Below are positions 7,203 to 16,487 of a DNA stretch of 32,789 bases, one piece after another. Made by a program: the position numbers and the translations under genes. The stretch is from Actinomycetes bacterium (GTDB lineage: Bacteria > Actinomycetota > Acidimicrobiia > Acidimicrobiales > JABEUL01). Within the stretch, counting starts at the first letter, position 1. The number at the start of each line of letters is the position of its first letter. A model generated the notes under the pieces. The model did no database searches. It saw only the letters and a list, made by a program, of their open reading frames with translations, and was not told the origin of the DNA. Where the stretch lies: positions 1 to 32,789 of the forward strand of contig JAJZNL010000019.1 in NCBI GenBank assembly GCA_021852345.1, read 5' to 3'.

Positions 7203-8705
7203 TTAAAGCCAATGTAGGCTTCGCTCTACGGCTCGCTTCCACAATGTAAGACGTTGGTCTATATTGTCTATCTTCTGCCCAGGATTGATAGTCTCACCAA
7301 TTCGGCGAATTGCCTGTATCGCCTGTAGGCTTTCATAATATTGAATTCCCAAACCGGCCATTAGCGCAGCTCCTATAGCCGTTGACTCTGGACTCTGATT
7401 TCTAAATAAGTCTATTTGTGTATAGTCAGATAAGATTTTTAATAACGTGTTGCTCTTTGATACCCCGCCGTCAACTTTTAATACGCCTATCTTTATGTCG
7501 TTATGTGCGGCAATCTCTAAAATGTCCGCGGTTTGATACACGATCGATTCTAGGATTGCTCTGGCGATGTGGTTGCGATCGGTATTTCTGCTCATGCCTA
7601 TTAATGTTCCTCTGGCATTTGGATCCCATTGCGGAGACCCGAGGCCATTAAAGGCGGGTACCAAAAATACGCCGTTTGAATCTGCAACAGTATCGGCTCT
7701 TTGACTTATTTCTTGTGGGCTTGAAAAAAGACCGACAGATTCGATGGCCCAATTAATTGTAGATGCGCACGAAAAGACTGATCCTTCCAGCGCATAGTAA
7801 GTTGACCGACCATAGCCGTGGGATTGGTTGCCTTCAGCTAAACTCCAGGCCAGTGTCAGCAACAGACCTTCCGGCGGATTGACATAATTTTGGCCGGCAT
7901 TTATCAAGATGAAACACCCGGTACCTAAAGTTGCCTTAGTATCTCCGTGATTAAAACATTGCTGACCGAATAGGGCGCTTTGCTGATCTCCTAAAACACC
8001 TGAAATCGCAACGCCGTTGAAGTGATTTAGGTTGGGTAAAACAATGTTTCCGAACTTGGAATTTGAAGCCAATACTGTCGGCAGCGACTCAACCGGTACT
8101 TCAAAAATATCGCAAAGCTCACTGTCCCATTCAAGTGTTTTTAGATTAAACAGCTGTGTCCTACTGGCATTTGAAACTTCCGTTGCGAATATTCCTTGGT
8201 CAACGCCGCCGGTTAAATTCCAAATTAGCCACGAGTCGACTGTCCCAAAAACAGTGTCGGCGGTAGTGGTAACTGAATTATTCAGCAACCAATTTATTTT
8301 GCTGGCACTGAAATACGGATCTATATAGAGTCCGGTTTTTTGTCGAATGTTATCTTCATAACCTTGATTTTTAAGATTTTGACAAAATTCAAAGGTTCGA
8401 CGATCTTGCCATACAATTGCGGGGCACAAAGGTTTACCGGTTGATTTATCCCAGCAGATTATGGTTTCGCGCTGGTTAGTAATGCCTACGGATAGGGGTG
8501 CCTCGTCAAGCTTCTCGTTAATCTCCGTGAGACATTGAATTGTAAGAGTTAAGATTTCGTCCGCGCTCTGCTCAACGTATCCAGGTTTGGGATAGCTAAC
8601 CGACAACTCTCGATATGCAACCGCTTCCACTTCGGCTGTCTGTGCGTCGATAGCTAGTGCCCTTATTCCCGTCGTGCCTGCATCTATTGAAATGATTTTT
8701 GGCAT
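7203..8705 (-). CDS. glpK: Glycerol kinase
   Basis: A full-length (500-residue) FGGY-family kinase. It phosphorylates glycerol to glycerol-3-phosphate using ATP in the cytoplasm. The N-terminal phosphate-binding loop is DAGTTGIRALAID (8-20). GITNQRETIICWDK and PAIVWQDRRT carry glycerol- and Mg-binding residues conserved in GlpK and help separate it from xylulose kinase. The C-terminal ATPase domain has GSVFSCASTINW, FVPAFNGLGSPQWDPNARG-like FGGY signature, and DGGVSKSNTLLKIL followed by STAIGAALMAGLG. No glpF or glpD lies beside it, so it is a stand-alone gene. The ATG at 8705 is preceded by a weak GGACAGGTGG. The upstream 0.9-kb gap may hold its regulation. Confidence 0.95.
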   Translation of the reverse strand: MPKIISIDAGTTGIRALAIDAQTAEVEAVAYRELSVSYPKPGYVEQSADEILTLTIQCLTEINEKLDEAPLSVGITNQRETIICWDKSTGKPLCPAIVWQDRRTFEFCQNLKNQGYEDNIRQKTGLYIDPYFSASKINWLLNNSVTTTADTVFGTVDSWLIWNLTGGVDQGIFATEVSNASRTQLFNLKTLEWDSELCDIFEVPVESLPTVLASNSKFGNIVLPNLNHFNGVAISGVLGDQQSALFGQQCFNHGDTKATLGTGCFILINAGQNYVNPPEGLLLTLAWSLAEGNQSHGYGRSTYYALEGSVFSCASTINWAIESVGLFSSPQEISQRADTVADSNGVFLVPAFNGLGSPQWDPNARGTLIGMSRNTDRNHIARAILESIVYQTADILEIAAHNDIKIGVLKVDGGVSKSNTLLKILSDYTQIDLFRNQSPESTAIGAALMAGLGIQYYESLQAIQAIRRIGETINPGQKIDNIDQRLTLWKRAVERSLHWL

Positions 8706-9106
8706 ACCACCTGTCCTTAAATATTTAACGATATACGTATCTAAATAGTTATAATGCTTTTAGCTGCCAACTTGCTCATTTTCCTAATATTGGCTATTTC
8801 GGAGTGTCTTTTGTCATTGGTATCTATTTAAATTGGTGTCAAAATTTAAATGATTGTGCAATAAGCAGTTGTGTAAAAGCATTAGTACGTTATAAATGTT
8901 AATAAAAAATTGTGGTTGATTTATTTGGATTAGAAATATACCTGAATTCAACTAATGTTTTTGTAAATAGATAAACAGCATTTAATTTAAACTATTCAGT
9001 TAAATCGGAAGTCAAAATTTATAAGAATATGAAATATTTTTGCACAGATATATGCGAAATACTAGAGACATGAGAGATTAGTCAGCTATAAGTCATCTGG
9101 CACAAT

Positions 9107-9137
9107 TTAAGGTTTAAACTTACTGTTTAAACCTTAA
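9107..9137. promoter_or_regulatory. Perfect 13-bp inverted repeat
   Basis: TTAAGGTTTAAAC (9107-9119) and GTTTAAACCTTAA (9125-9137) are exact complements around a 5-nt loop TTACT. Neither strand has a U-tract after the stem, and no gene ends nearby, so a terminator is unlikely. An operator for a dimeric regulator is the simplest reading. Confidence 0.55.
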
Positions 9138-9299
9138 GACGAAGAGAATATTTATAAAATTTCACAATTCAACAGGTGAATTATCCTATTTTTAACTGAA
9201 AACTCGCATCCTGATTCTAAAATTTTGTAATTTTAATTAACTAAATTGACCCGAAAATCCTTTATGCAAAGCCATTTTCCCTGACTTTTTATAAAATGC

Positions 9300-9328
9300 T
9301 TGACAACGGTACCAATTTGGGTTAATAT
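9300..9328 (+). promoter_or_regulatory. Sigma-70-type promoter of nrdJ
   Basis: A perfect -35 TTGACA (9300-9305), a 17-bp spacer and TAATAT (9323-9328) form a good housekeeping promoter. The expected start near 9335 lies among the NrdR boxes, giving a leader of about 310 nt to the nrdJ ATG. Confidence 0.65.
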
Positions 9329-9341
9329 ACATATATAGTGT
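9326..9341 (+). promoter_or_regulatory. NrdR box 1 (degenerate)
   Basis: The right half ATATATAGTGT matches the published NrdR consensus aCaCwAtATaTwGtgt perfectly; the left half is degenerate. Its centre is 31 bp from that of box 2, three helical turns, the usual spacing of paired NrdR boxes. It overlaps the -10 and the predicted transcription start. Confidence 0.55.
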
Positions 9342-9356
9342 ATTTTTTCTAGTATA

Positions 9357-9372
9357 CCACTATATATAGTGG
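9357..9372 (+). promoter_or_regulatory. NrdR box 2 (near-perfect palindrome)
   Basis: CCACTATATATAGTGG is a perfect palindrome (20 bp symmetric over 9355-9374) and matches the NrdR consensus at all core positions. NrdR represses ribonucleotide reductase genes when dATP is high; the downstream gene is exactly such a reductase. Confidence 0.85.
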
Positions 9373-9387
9373 TACTAAATATAGTGG
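9372..9387 (+). promoter_or_regulatory. NrdR box 3 (partial)
   Basis: GTACTAAATATAGTGG matches the NrdR consensus at about 12 of 16 positions, with its centre 15 bp after that of box 2. A third site is unusual, as two is the normal number. Confidence 0.45.
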
Positions 9388-9584
9388 CAATTTGAAATTT
9401 TTGAATTAGAAAAGGTTTTCGTCACATTTTTAATTTTAAAAGTTGGTATTTGTTATAGGGTATCGATGATAAAGTACACCTATTAAAAATTTAAGACCGA
9501 GGCAATACGGTCATCTGGTGCTAAAACAATTATTAAGAAAGCATCCAATAGAGACAAATTAATTAGAAAAGGTATTTTGTCAGT

Positions 9585-9618
9585 TTAAGTCGAGCAAGAC
9601 AATTATTGTTCGACTTAA
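9585..9618 (+). promoter_or_regulatory. Leader hairpin next to the nrdJ ribosome binding site
   Basis: TTAAGTCGAGCAA (9585-9597) pairs with TTGTTCGACTTAA (9606-9618), 13 pairs including one G-U, with an 8-nt loop. It ends just before the purine-rich AGAGGGAAAGGA (9620-9632) that precedes the ATG at 9648. It could hide or expose the ribosome entry site. Confidence 0.5.
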
Positions 9619-9647
9619 GAAGAGGGAAAGGATAGTAGGTAATTAAC

Positions 9648-12416
9648 ATGGTAGTGGTTGATAACAAAGTGGTACTTGGGATTACGAGAATGTTCACAAA
9701 CTCAAATCAAGATGTTTTTGATTTAGTTGAATGGGATTTCAGGGAATCTAAAATTACCAATTATAGAGACGGCTCTGTCGCATTCGAACAACAGGGAGTC
9801 GAGGTTCCAAGTTCGTGGAGTTTAAATGCAACTAATATTTTGGCGCAGAAGTATTTTAGGGGTAACTTGGGCGAACAGGGAAGAGAATATTCACTGAAAC
9901 AGGTTGTTAACAGAATTGTGGATACCATCGCGGATTGGGGTTTTAAAGACGGATATTTTGACTCTCAAGACGAAAAACAGATATTTGCCCAGGAGCTTAA
10001 ATATCTTTTAATCACTCAAAGAGCGGCATTTAATTCGCCCGTTTGGTTTAATATCGGTGTTAAAGACGTACCGCAACAGGCAAGTGCATGCTTCATTTTG
10101 GCCGTCGAAGATTCGATGAGGTCGATTCTCAATTGGTATACCGAAGAGGGGATAATTTTTAAAGGGGGATCTGGAGCCGGGGTAAATCTATCCAAGATAA
10201 GAGGGTCTAATGAGTTGTTGGCCGGGGGTGGCACCGCAAGTGGTCCAGTTTCATTTATGCGGGGGGCAGATGCTTCGGCTGGAACCATAAAAAGCGGGGG
10301 CAAAACAAGACGTGCTGCAAAAATGGTGATTTTGGATGTAGATCATCCCGATATTGAAGAATTTATTTGGTGCAAGGCACACGAAGAGAAAAAAGCCAGA
10401 GTATTGGCGGCAAATGGATTTGATATGGATTTGGACGGGAAAGATATTCATTCCATACAGTATCAAAATGCAAACAACTCGGTTCGGATATCAGATGAAT
10501 TCATGCAGGCCGTGGTGGATGATAAAGATTGGTCGTTGAGGTCACGAGTAGACGGTCGTCCATTAAAGACTCTTCGTGCAAGGGAGTTGTTTAGGCAAAT
10601 TGCTACGGCCGCTTGGGAATGTGCTGACCCAGGCATGCAGTTTGATACGACGATTAACAAATGGCATACCGCTCATGCAACGGGGAGGATCAATGCGTCC
10701 AATCCATGCAGTGAGTATATGCATATCGACAATTCTGCATGTAATTTAGCTTCCATTAATTTACTTAAATATTTAAATCCAGACGATTCCTTTGACGTGG
10801 AGGCCTTTAGGCATTCGGTAAGTATAGTTTTTACGGCGCAAGAGATTTTAGTTGGCAATGCGGACTACCCAACTGAAAAAATCGGTGAGAATTCAAAGAA
10901 GTTTAGGCAACTCGGTATTGGTTATGCGAATTTGGGAGCTTTGTTAATGGCGCAAGGATTGCCCTATGACAGCGACGCCGGAAGGGCCTTGGCTGCGGGC
11001 ATCTCGGCTGTAATGACGGGTGTTTCATATGAGACTTCCGCACATATCTCACAAAGAATGGGTTCCTTTGATGGTTATGCTGACAATAAGAGATACATGG
11101 ACGGCGTTCTTAAAATGCATAGACAGGCCGTAGATGCAATCGACGAGACTTGCGTACCCTCCAATATTTTAAACGAGGCAAAATCTAGCTTTGAAAACGC
11201 TATTGCCGTTGCGGAAAAATATGGGGTTCGCAATGCTCAAGCTTCGGTCTTGGCTCCCACGGGAACCATCGGACTTTTAATGGACTGTGACACCACGGGT
11301 GTTGAACCCGATCTCGGTTTAGTTAAAACTAAAAAGCTAGTCGGGGGCGGAACGATGTCAATTGTTAATCAGACAATACCGCGGGCTTTAAGCAGATTGG
11401 GATACGAGCCGTCTCAGATCGACGAAATTACGGAATATATTAAAGAACAAAAGTCGATCGTCGGTGCACCTCACTTGGACCCGAAACACTTGGCCGTATT
11501 TGCATGTTCAATGGGAGATAATACGATTCAGTACATGGGACATGTAAAGATGATGGGAGCCATTCAACCGTTTATATCTGGAGCAATTTCAAAGACTGTT
11601 AACATGCCCGAAGACGTAACTATAGAAGATGTGGAAAGTCTTCACATTGAGGCATGGAAATTAGGAATAAAAGCAATAGCGATATATAGAGATAACTGTA
11701 AAGTTGCTCAGCCCCTGGAAACTACCAAAAAAGAATCGGATAAATCTTCTACTGATATCGATCAGACGATTAAAGATCTTGAAAACAGGGTAGGAATGCA
11801 AACCGTAATTGTTAAAAAGCCTGAAAGGGAACGGCTGCCTCGTCACCGTAGGTCTATGACATTTGCATTTCGGGTTGCCGATTGTGAAGGTTATGTAACT
11901 GTCGGGGAGTATCAAGACGGAAGACCTGGTGAGATTTTTATGAAGGTGTCCAAGCAGGGTTCAACTCTGGCTGGAATAATGGATGCATTTTCAATTTCGG
12001 TTAGCCTGGGATTGCAGCATGGAGTTCCGTTGGCAACATTTGTAAATAAATATACAAATATGAGATTCGAACCAGCGGGAATTACGGACGATCCCGATCT
12101 TAGGATCGCAACGAGCTTGATAGATTACATTTTCAGAAGGCTGGCTATCGACTACTTATCTTTGGAGGACAGGACGAATCTTGGGATACTTACGTCTCAT
12201 GAAAGAACACAACAGCTGCTTCCGGGAATGGACTATGTCGGAGTTGCAAACTCCGACGAAACTAACGATGAGCCTTTAAGCGCTGAAAAGCCAACTTCTA
12301 ACGCCGTAACTGAAAATCGTGATGCCCCATACTGTTTCCAGTGCGGAAACGCCATGCAGCGAGCGGGTTCGTGCTACGTGTGTTCTGATTGTGGAACCAC
12401 AAGTGGCTGTTCTTAA
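9648..12416 (+). CDS. nrdJ: Class II (B12-dependent) ribonucleotide reductase
   Basis: A full-length, 922-residue adenosylcobalamin-dependent reductase that converts ribonucleotides to deoxyribonucleotides without oxygen. The N-terminal region has WSLNATNILAQKYFRG and FNSPVWFNIG. Cys148 in ASACFILAVEDSM and Cys365 in NSACNLASINL fit the redox pair; NPCSE (Asn352, Cys354, Glu356) is the catalytic triad. The 11-residue spacing between Cys354 and Cys365 is as in Thermotoga NrdJ. The phosphate-binding SVLAPTGTIG loop is present. The C-terminus after a linker ends in a CxxC..C..CxxC..C cluster (CFQCGNAMQRAGSCYVCSDC), the tail that re-reduces the active site. The gene is alone, under a promoter overlapped by NrdR boxes and with a long leader. 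No class I or III reductase lies nearby. Confidence 0.96.
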   Translation: MVVVDNKVVLGITRMFTNSNQDVFDLVEWDFRESKITNYRDGSVAFEQQGVEVPSSWSLNATNILAQKYFRGNLGEQGREYSLKQVVNRIVDTIADWGFKDGYFDSQDEKQIFAQELKYLLITQRAAFNSPVWFNIGVKDVPQQASACFILAVEDSMRSILNWYTEEGIIFKGGSGAGVNLSKIRGSNELLAGGGTASGPVSFMRGADASAGTIKSGGKTRRAAKMVILDVDHPDIEEFIWCKAHEEKKARVLAANGFDMDLDGKDIHSIQYQNANNSVRISDEFMQAVVDDKDWSLRSRVDGRPLKTLRARELFRQIATAAWECADPGMQFDTTINKWHTAHATGRINASNPCSEYMHIDNSACNLASINLLKYLNPDDSFDVEAFRHSVSIVFTAQEILVGNADYPTEKIGENSKKFRQLGIGYANLGALLMAQGLPYDSDAGRALAAGISAVMTGVSYETSAHISQRMGSFDGYADNKRYMDGVLKMHRQAVDAIDETCVPSNILNEAKSSFENAIAVAEKYGVRNAQASVLAPTGTIGLLMDCDTTGVEPDLGLVKTKKLVGGGTMSIVNQTIPRALSRLGYEPSQIDEITEYIKEQKSIVGAPHLDPKHLAVFACSMGDNTIQYMGHVKMMGAIQPFISGAISKTVNMPEDVTIEDVESLHIEAWKLGIKAIAIYRDNCKVAQPLETTKKESDKSSTDIDQTIKDLENRVGMQTVIVKKPERERLPRHRRSMTFAFRVADCEGYVTVGEYQDGRPGEIFMKVSKQGSTLAGIMDAFSISVSLGLQHGVPLATFVNKYTNMRFEPAGITDDPDLRIATSLIDYIFRRLAIDYLSLEDRTNLGILTSHERTQQLLPGMDYVGVANSDETNDEPLSAEKPTSNAVTENRDAPYCFQCGNAMQRAGSCYVCSDCGTTSGCS

Positions 12417-12698
12417 TTTGTAAATTTCGCTTCAAATCGAGTCTAATTGGCAGATCGGTTTACATTTGTAGAGTCTATATGCGTCTTATTCTAATTTCGT
12501 AATTTGACTCGGTCGTGGTGAGCCGTAGATAAGCTACTTTCGCCAGTTGTTTTCAATTAGTTTCAGGGTAATTTCCCGCGATTTCAACATTATTTTATAT
12601 CTGAGTAATAGCTTGCCGTTGGTTTTGTAAGACGGTTCAGTTTTATCGATTTGTCAGCTCCTGTGAAATTGGCAAATAGAAATGATATAGTTGTCAAA
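12417..12698. other. Intergenic region after nrdJ
   Basis: AT-rich spacer of about 280 bp. No terminator hairpin for nrdJ and no clear promoter for the next gene can be picked out. A TTG at 12651 opens the reading frame of the next gene earlier but lacks a ribosome binding site. Confidence 0.3.
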
Positions 12699-15600
12699 AT
12701 GGGAAAAGTTACGGGACTAGCTAAATACATTGTCGCTGTTGTGGCTATTTTGATAGTCTTGCTGTTTCTCACTCTGATAAAAGTCAACAGCGCTAAACCT
12801 GCTCTAGCGCAAATAGGAACCTCGGTGAATTCAATCGGCGTGCCCGCCAGTCAGTTTTCTCAAACTAATCAGAACGGATTGAACATAGATCAAGCTAAGG
12901 CCACATATACTTTAGGTAATTCTAATGTATTGATCGCTTACATAGAAGGCGGAATAAACTTACACGAGTCGGGTTTTGTAAATTCAATCGACTCTTCGTT
13001 GTATATTAACTGGCATGAAACTCCTGTGCCGTGCCAGGGTAAAACTGTGGCAACGGCGACCATGGCAATAGGGGGAGTTACTAAGCCTTGTTCCCTATAT
13101 TACTCAAGCAATATTACAGACTATGAAATAAACGGGCAGACCAGTGTAAACGCATTGGATTGGGTCAATGATCCAAGAGTTAAGGATGTGAACGGAAACG
13201 GGATAATAGACCCAGAAGATGTATTGTTTGCATTTTCAAATAACGTGAATAATGACCGAGATGGGTACCCCAATGATATTTTTGGTTGGGATTTTTACGA
13301 CAATCAGAATGACCCAGCAACACAAGATGCCGCTTATGGCCATCCAGATGCTGAAATGAGCGTAATTCACACTATGTGTCCCAAATGTATGATTATGCCG
13401 ATAAGGGCTGGAGACGAAGCCTTAGATGCAAGTACTAATTTAGCGCAGGCATGGGCTTATGCCTGTTCGCAGGGAGCAAATGTCATAGTATCAGTTACGG
13501 CAGATTTGGGCTATACGCCGGCAATGGCAAATGCAATTAATTACTGTAATTCAAAAGGTGTAATTATGGTGGAAGCTTCAACTGATTTCGACTCGTTGGA
13601 TCATCAGGGGGGTATGTTTTGGCCTTATGTAATACCGGGTAATGCACTTGTTTCTAATGTTCAGAGTATGCCATCATCTTATTCAAACACCATCCCTAAT
13701 AGACATTGGGTGAGGTCAAATTTAACTTCGTGGGGACCGCATGCGATGTTTTCAGTCCCGACTTACGGCGGATCTACATCGGAGTCTACGTCAACTACTG
13801 GGGGTATTTTCGGACTGTTATTATCGGAAGGCCTGAACGCTTACGGCTTGCATCAGATACCCGCTCCCCTTACGGGACAGCAAACAGTTCAGCTGTTGCG
13901 GGAAACGGCAACGCCCATAACCGATCCGACTTTAAACTGGCCGGGAGCTCCCGGTTCTTGGAATTCTCAGTACGGATACGGAATGCCGAACGTAGATGCG
14001 GCAATGAATTTGATTGCGGCGGGGGATGTTCCACCCAGTGTACAAATTAACTCTCCCGATTGGTATTCTATTGAAGATCCCACCACTATGTCTAAAGTAT
14101 CAGTTTCGGCCACGATCGACTACAATCAGCCATATACTTATGCTTTATATTACGGTTTGGGCGTAAACCCTACTTCTTGGACTCAGATAAATACCGGTTC
14201 GTCAAGCGGTGATTTTTCAGGAGTAGTCGGAACTTTAAATACCTCGCAGATTCCTAGCTCATTCTATTTGAGGCCAACGAGTATCTCAACTGATAAAGAA
14301 CTTTCAACTGCAGATCAATATGATTTAACTTTTAAGATTAAAGTTATAGCCGATTCCAACAATTCTTTAACTGGAGTTGACAGAAGGACAGTATATGCAA
14401 TTCACGATTCCAGCTGGCTAAACGGAGCACCCGTTAAGTTTAATTCTAGTATTGAAAGTCAGCCGGCACTGGTTGACCTCCAGGGGTCCGGACATTTGGA
14501 CATGGTGTTTGCCACCTCGGGAGGACAGATAAATGCCATTGATCCCGCAACTGGAAAAGAGTTACCTGGATGGCCTCAATATACAGATCCTTTGCATACG
14601 GTAGGCAACTCGGGAGTCAACTTTGGTAATGAGGAGGTCCTACAGTCTGTAGCCGTGGGAGATCTTAACCATACTGGACAGCTGGATGTAGTCGTGACTT
14701 CTTTGTCGGGTCATGTATATGCTTATAATGCATTTGGCAAGCTGTTGCCGGGATGGCCGGTTAGCGTGGATACTGGTCCAACATTGGTTCCCTCTACTCC
14801 TATTCCACGACCGTCTAATCCATATACCAGATCACCCATATCGGCTTTTCTTGCAGCTCCGGTGTTGGCAGACCTATCGGGCAACGGACAGTTGGATATA
14901 ATACAAGCGGGATTGGACGGAAGAATATACATTTGGCAACCTAATGGTACGCCTTTGCCGAATTGGCCGGTGCAGGTCAGTCTGCCGTCAAATTTTCATA
15001 TAGCGAGCGGGTACTTTCTTATAAATGACCCAATGTTGATTTCAACGCCAACGGTTGCATACTTTAATGGAGTTAACGGGCCTCCGTCCATAGTTGTACG
15101 AACGCAATATACGGAAGTTCAGGGTTCGGGTATCTCTATATTGCCGTACTCAATTTCAATGGCATACAATATGAACGGTCAGCTGATAAGTGGTTGGCCG
15201 GTTGTTTTGAGAGGTTTGACCGAAGAATATGATTCTGCCATGGAGGCAATTACCGAAGGTACGAATAACCCTATTGCGATTCCTCAAGGTACTTTGGAAG
15301 GGCAGGTTATTATTGAACCGATTTGGACTCCGCCATATCTTGTTAACGGAAATGGTTCCAGTCAAGGCAATATCGGTAATATATACGGCGCAGCCGAATC
15401 TTTGCTTAAAGTTGACCAAAATCCGCTGTTGACGCTAAATCCTTCCTCGTTGCCGGCAGATTACCCAATACCTTTTGTCGGTTATGGTGCCGTCAGCGAG
15501 ACTAACCATGCATTGATTTATTCATCGTCTGAAATTGGTTCGGCCAGTTTTGCCGCAGCCGAAACCGTACCTTCGTCGGGTCTCGGAATTAATAACTATG

Positions 15601-16487
15601 TTGACAATTATTCGTTGACTGGCGTTAGCCCTGCAAATTCAACTCCGTCGCCGTATCCGTTTCAGGCAGTTAGACAGGGAACCGACTTTTTGTCAGGTCC
15701 AGTAATATCAGATGTAACGGGAAATTCGCAAAATGATGTAATAGTCGGAGGAGATTCAAATTCTCTAGCTGCATATCAACCAAACGGTCAGCCAGTTCCC
15801 GGATTTCCTAAATTCACCACGGGGTGGATAATTAATACTCCGTCAGTCGGCGATCTTTTGTCGTCGGGAACTAACGATATTGTAGCGGGCACCAGAGAAG
15901 GCTATCTGTTTATTTGGAAGACAAACGGGTTGGCAGCTTCCAACAATCAATGGTGGAGATCAAACGGTAATGAATGGAACCAAAACAGATATGGTGTAGT
16001 CACGCGACCTCCAGGGGTAGTTCAGTCACTATCTCAAAGCGGAAGTCAACTTTCATTCGTCGCACCTGGATCCACGTGGTATAACGGACAAGTTAGTTAC
16101 TATCAATTGACTTATGAACCCAGCGGTCAGAGGACTGAAGTGGCTGCGAATGCATCAGCTGGAAACATGCAAACAATTAATGTTGTTCCCGGACAGGCTT
16201 CGGTAATCATTCAGGCGGTAAATGCCGCCGGGTTGTTGGCGACACCAGTTACGTATATCTTTAAAACGAGTTCCAACACGAACACGGATACGCAGTCAAA
16301 CAACACTGGAAACACTGTTAACTCACAGGCCTCAAATCAAAAAGACAGTATTTCAGCGGGTCCCGTATTGCCTGCTATCAGTTTGCAGGGGAATACGGGA
16401 CAAGGATATTTGATTCAAATCGCAACTGCATTGCTGCTAACTATCGTGGCCCTGTTTTTACTTGTAAAGCTCAGAATTCGAAAATAG
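12699..16487 (+). CDS. Membrane-anchored protein with degenerate subtilase domain and beta-propeller repeats
   Basis: A 1262-residue exported protein. A signal/TM segment (about 8-28) follows MGKVTGLAKY; an in-frame TTG at 12651 would add 16 residues, but neither start has a Shine-Dalgarno. Residues 75-400 resemble an S8 subtilase of a calcium-rich type (DVNGNGIIDPED, NNVNNDRDGYPNDIFGWDF). The catalytic sites are altered: VLIAYIEGG has Glu83 at the Asp position, YGHPDAE keeps His215, the oxyanion region VIMVEASTD lacks the usual Asn, and the Ser motif reads STSES (Ser361). Residues 580-1080 carry FG-GAP/VCBS-like blades (VDLQGSGHLDMV, GDLNHTGQLDVV, ADLSGNGQLDII, DVTGNSQNDVIV), each followed by a GWP/FP strand. 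A fibronectin-like domain (about 1100-1190), a Ser/Asn-rich linker and a C-terminal TM (1237-1257) before RIRK end the protein. Probably a cell-surface binding protein; protease activity is doubtful. Confidence 0.75.
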   Translation: MGKVTGLAKYIVAVVAILIVLLFLTLIKVNSAKPALAQIGTSVNSIGVPASQFSQTNQNGLNIDQAKATYTLGNSNVLIAYIEGGINLHESGFVNSIDSSLYINWHETPVPCQGKTVATATMAIGGVTKPCSLYYSSNITDYEINGQTSVNALDWVNDPRVKDVNGNGIIDPEDVLFAFSNNVNNDRDGYPNDIFGWDFYDNQNDPATQDAAYGHPDAEMSVIHTMCPKCMIMPIRAGDEALDASTNLAQAWAYACSQGANVIVSVTADLGYTPAMANAINYCNSKGVIMVEASTDFDSLDHQGGMFWPYVIPGNALVSNVQSMPSSYSNTIPNRHWVRSNLTSWGPHAMFSVPTYGGSTSESTSTTGGIFGLLLSEGLNAYGLHQIPAPLTGQQTVQLLRETATPITDPTLNWPGAPGSWNSQYGYGMPNVDAAMNLIAAGDVPPSVQINSPDWYSIEDPTTMSKVSVSATIDYNQPYTYALYYGLGVNPTSWTQINTGSSSGDFSGVVGTLNTSQIPSSFYLRPTSISTDKELSTADQYDLTFKIKVIADSNNSLTGVDRRTVYAIHDSSWLNGAPVKFNSSIESQPALVDLQGSGHLDMVFATSGGQINAIDPATGKELPGWPQYTDPLHTVGNSGVNFGNEEVLQSVAVGDLNHTGQLDVVVTSLSGHVYAYNAFGKLLPGWPVSVDTGPTLVPSTPIPRPSNPYTRSPISAFLAAPVLADLSGNGQLDIIQAGLDGRIYIWQPNGTPLPNWPVQVSLPSNFHIASGYFLINDPMLISTPTVAYFNGVNGPPSIVVRTQYTEVQGSGISILPYSISMAYNMNGQLISGWPVVLRGLTEEYDSAMEAITEGTNNPIAIPQGTLEGQVIIEPIWTPPYLVNGNGSSQGNIGNIYGAAESLLKVDQNPLLTLNPSSLPADYPIPFVGYGAVSETNHALIYSSSEIGSASFAAAETVPSSGLGINNYVDNYSLTGVSPANSTPSPYPFQAVRQGTDFLSGPVISDVTGNSQNDVIVGGDSNSLAAYQPNGQPVPGFPKFTTGWIINTPSVGDLLSSGTNDIVAGTREGYLFIWKTNGLAASNNQWWRSNGNEWNQNRYGVVTRPPGVVQSLSQSGSQLSFVAPGSTWYNGQVSYYQLTYEPSGQRTEVAANASAGNMQTINVVPGQASVIIQAVNAAGLLATPVTYIFKTSSNTNTDTQSNNTGNTVNSQASNQKDSISAGPVLPAISLQGNTGQGYLIQIATALLLTIVALFLLVKLRIRK

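Larger units (their letters stand above)
8706..9647. other. Long regulatory gap between glpK and nrdJ
   Basis: This 942-bp AT-rich stretch has no convincing gene. It holds the divergent promoters of glpK (minus) and nrdJ (plus), a perfect 13-bp inverted repeat at 9107-9137, a well-formed promoter at 9300-9328, three NrdR-box-like sites at 9326-9387, and a transcribed leader of roughly 310 nt with hairpins at 9495-9512 and 9585-9618. No cobalamin-riboswitch consensus was recognised. Confidence 0.6.

Noticed and set aside
9388..9647. Cobalamin riboswitch before nrdJ
   Set aside because: No recognisable B12-box consensus (GCCACTG-type core) was found in the leader on reading.
12651..12698. TTG start for the large surface protein
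   Set aside because: No Shine-Dalgarno, and the ATG at 12699 gives a more normal signal-peptide N-terminus; the longer form remains possible.
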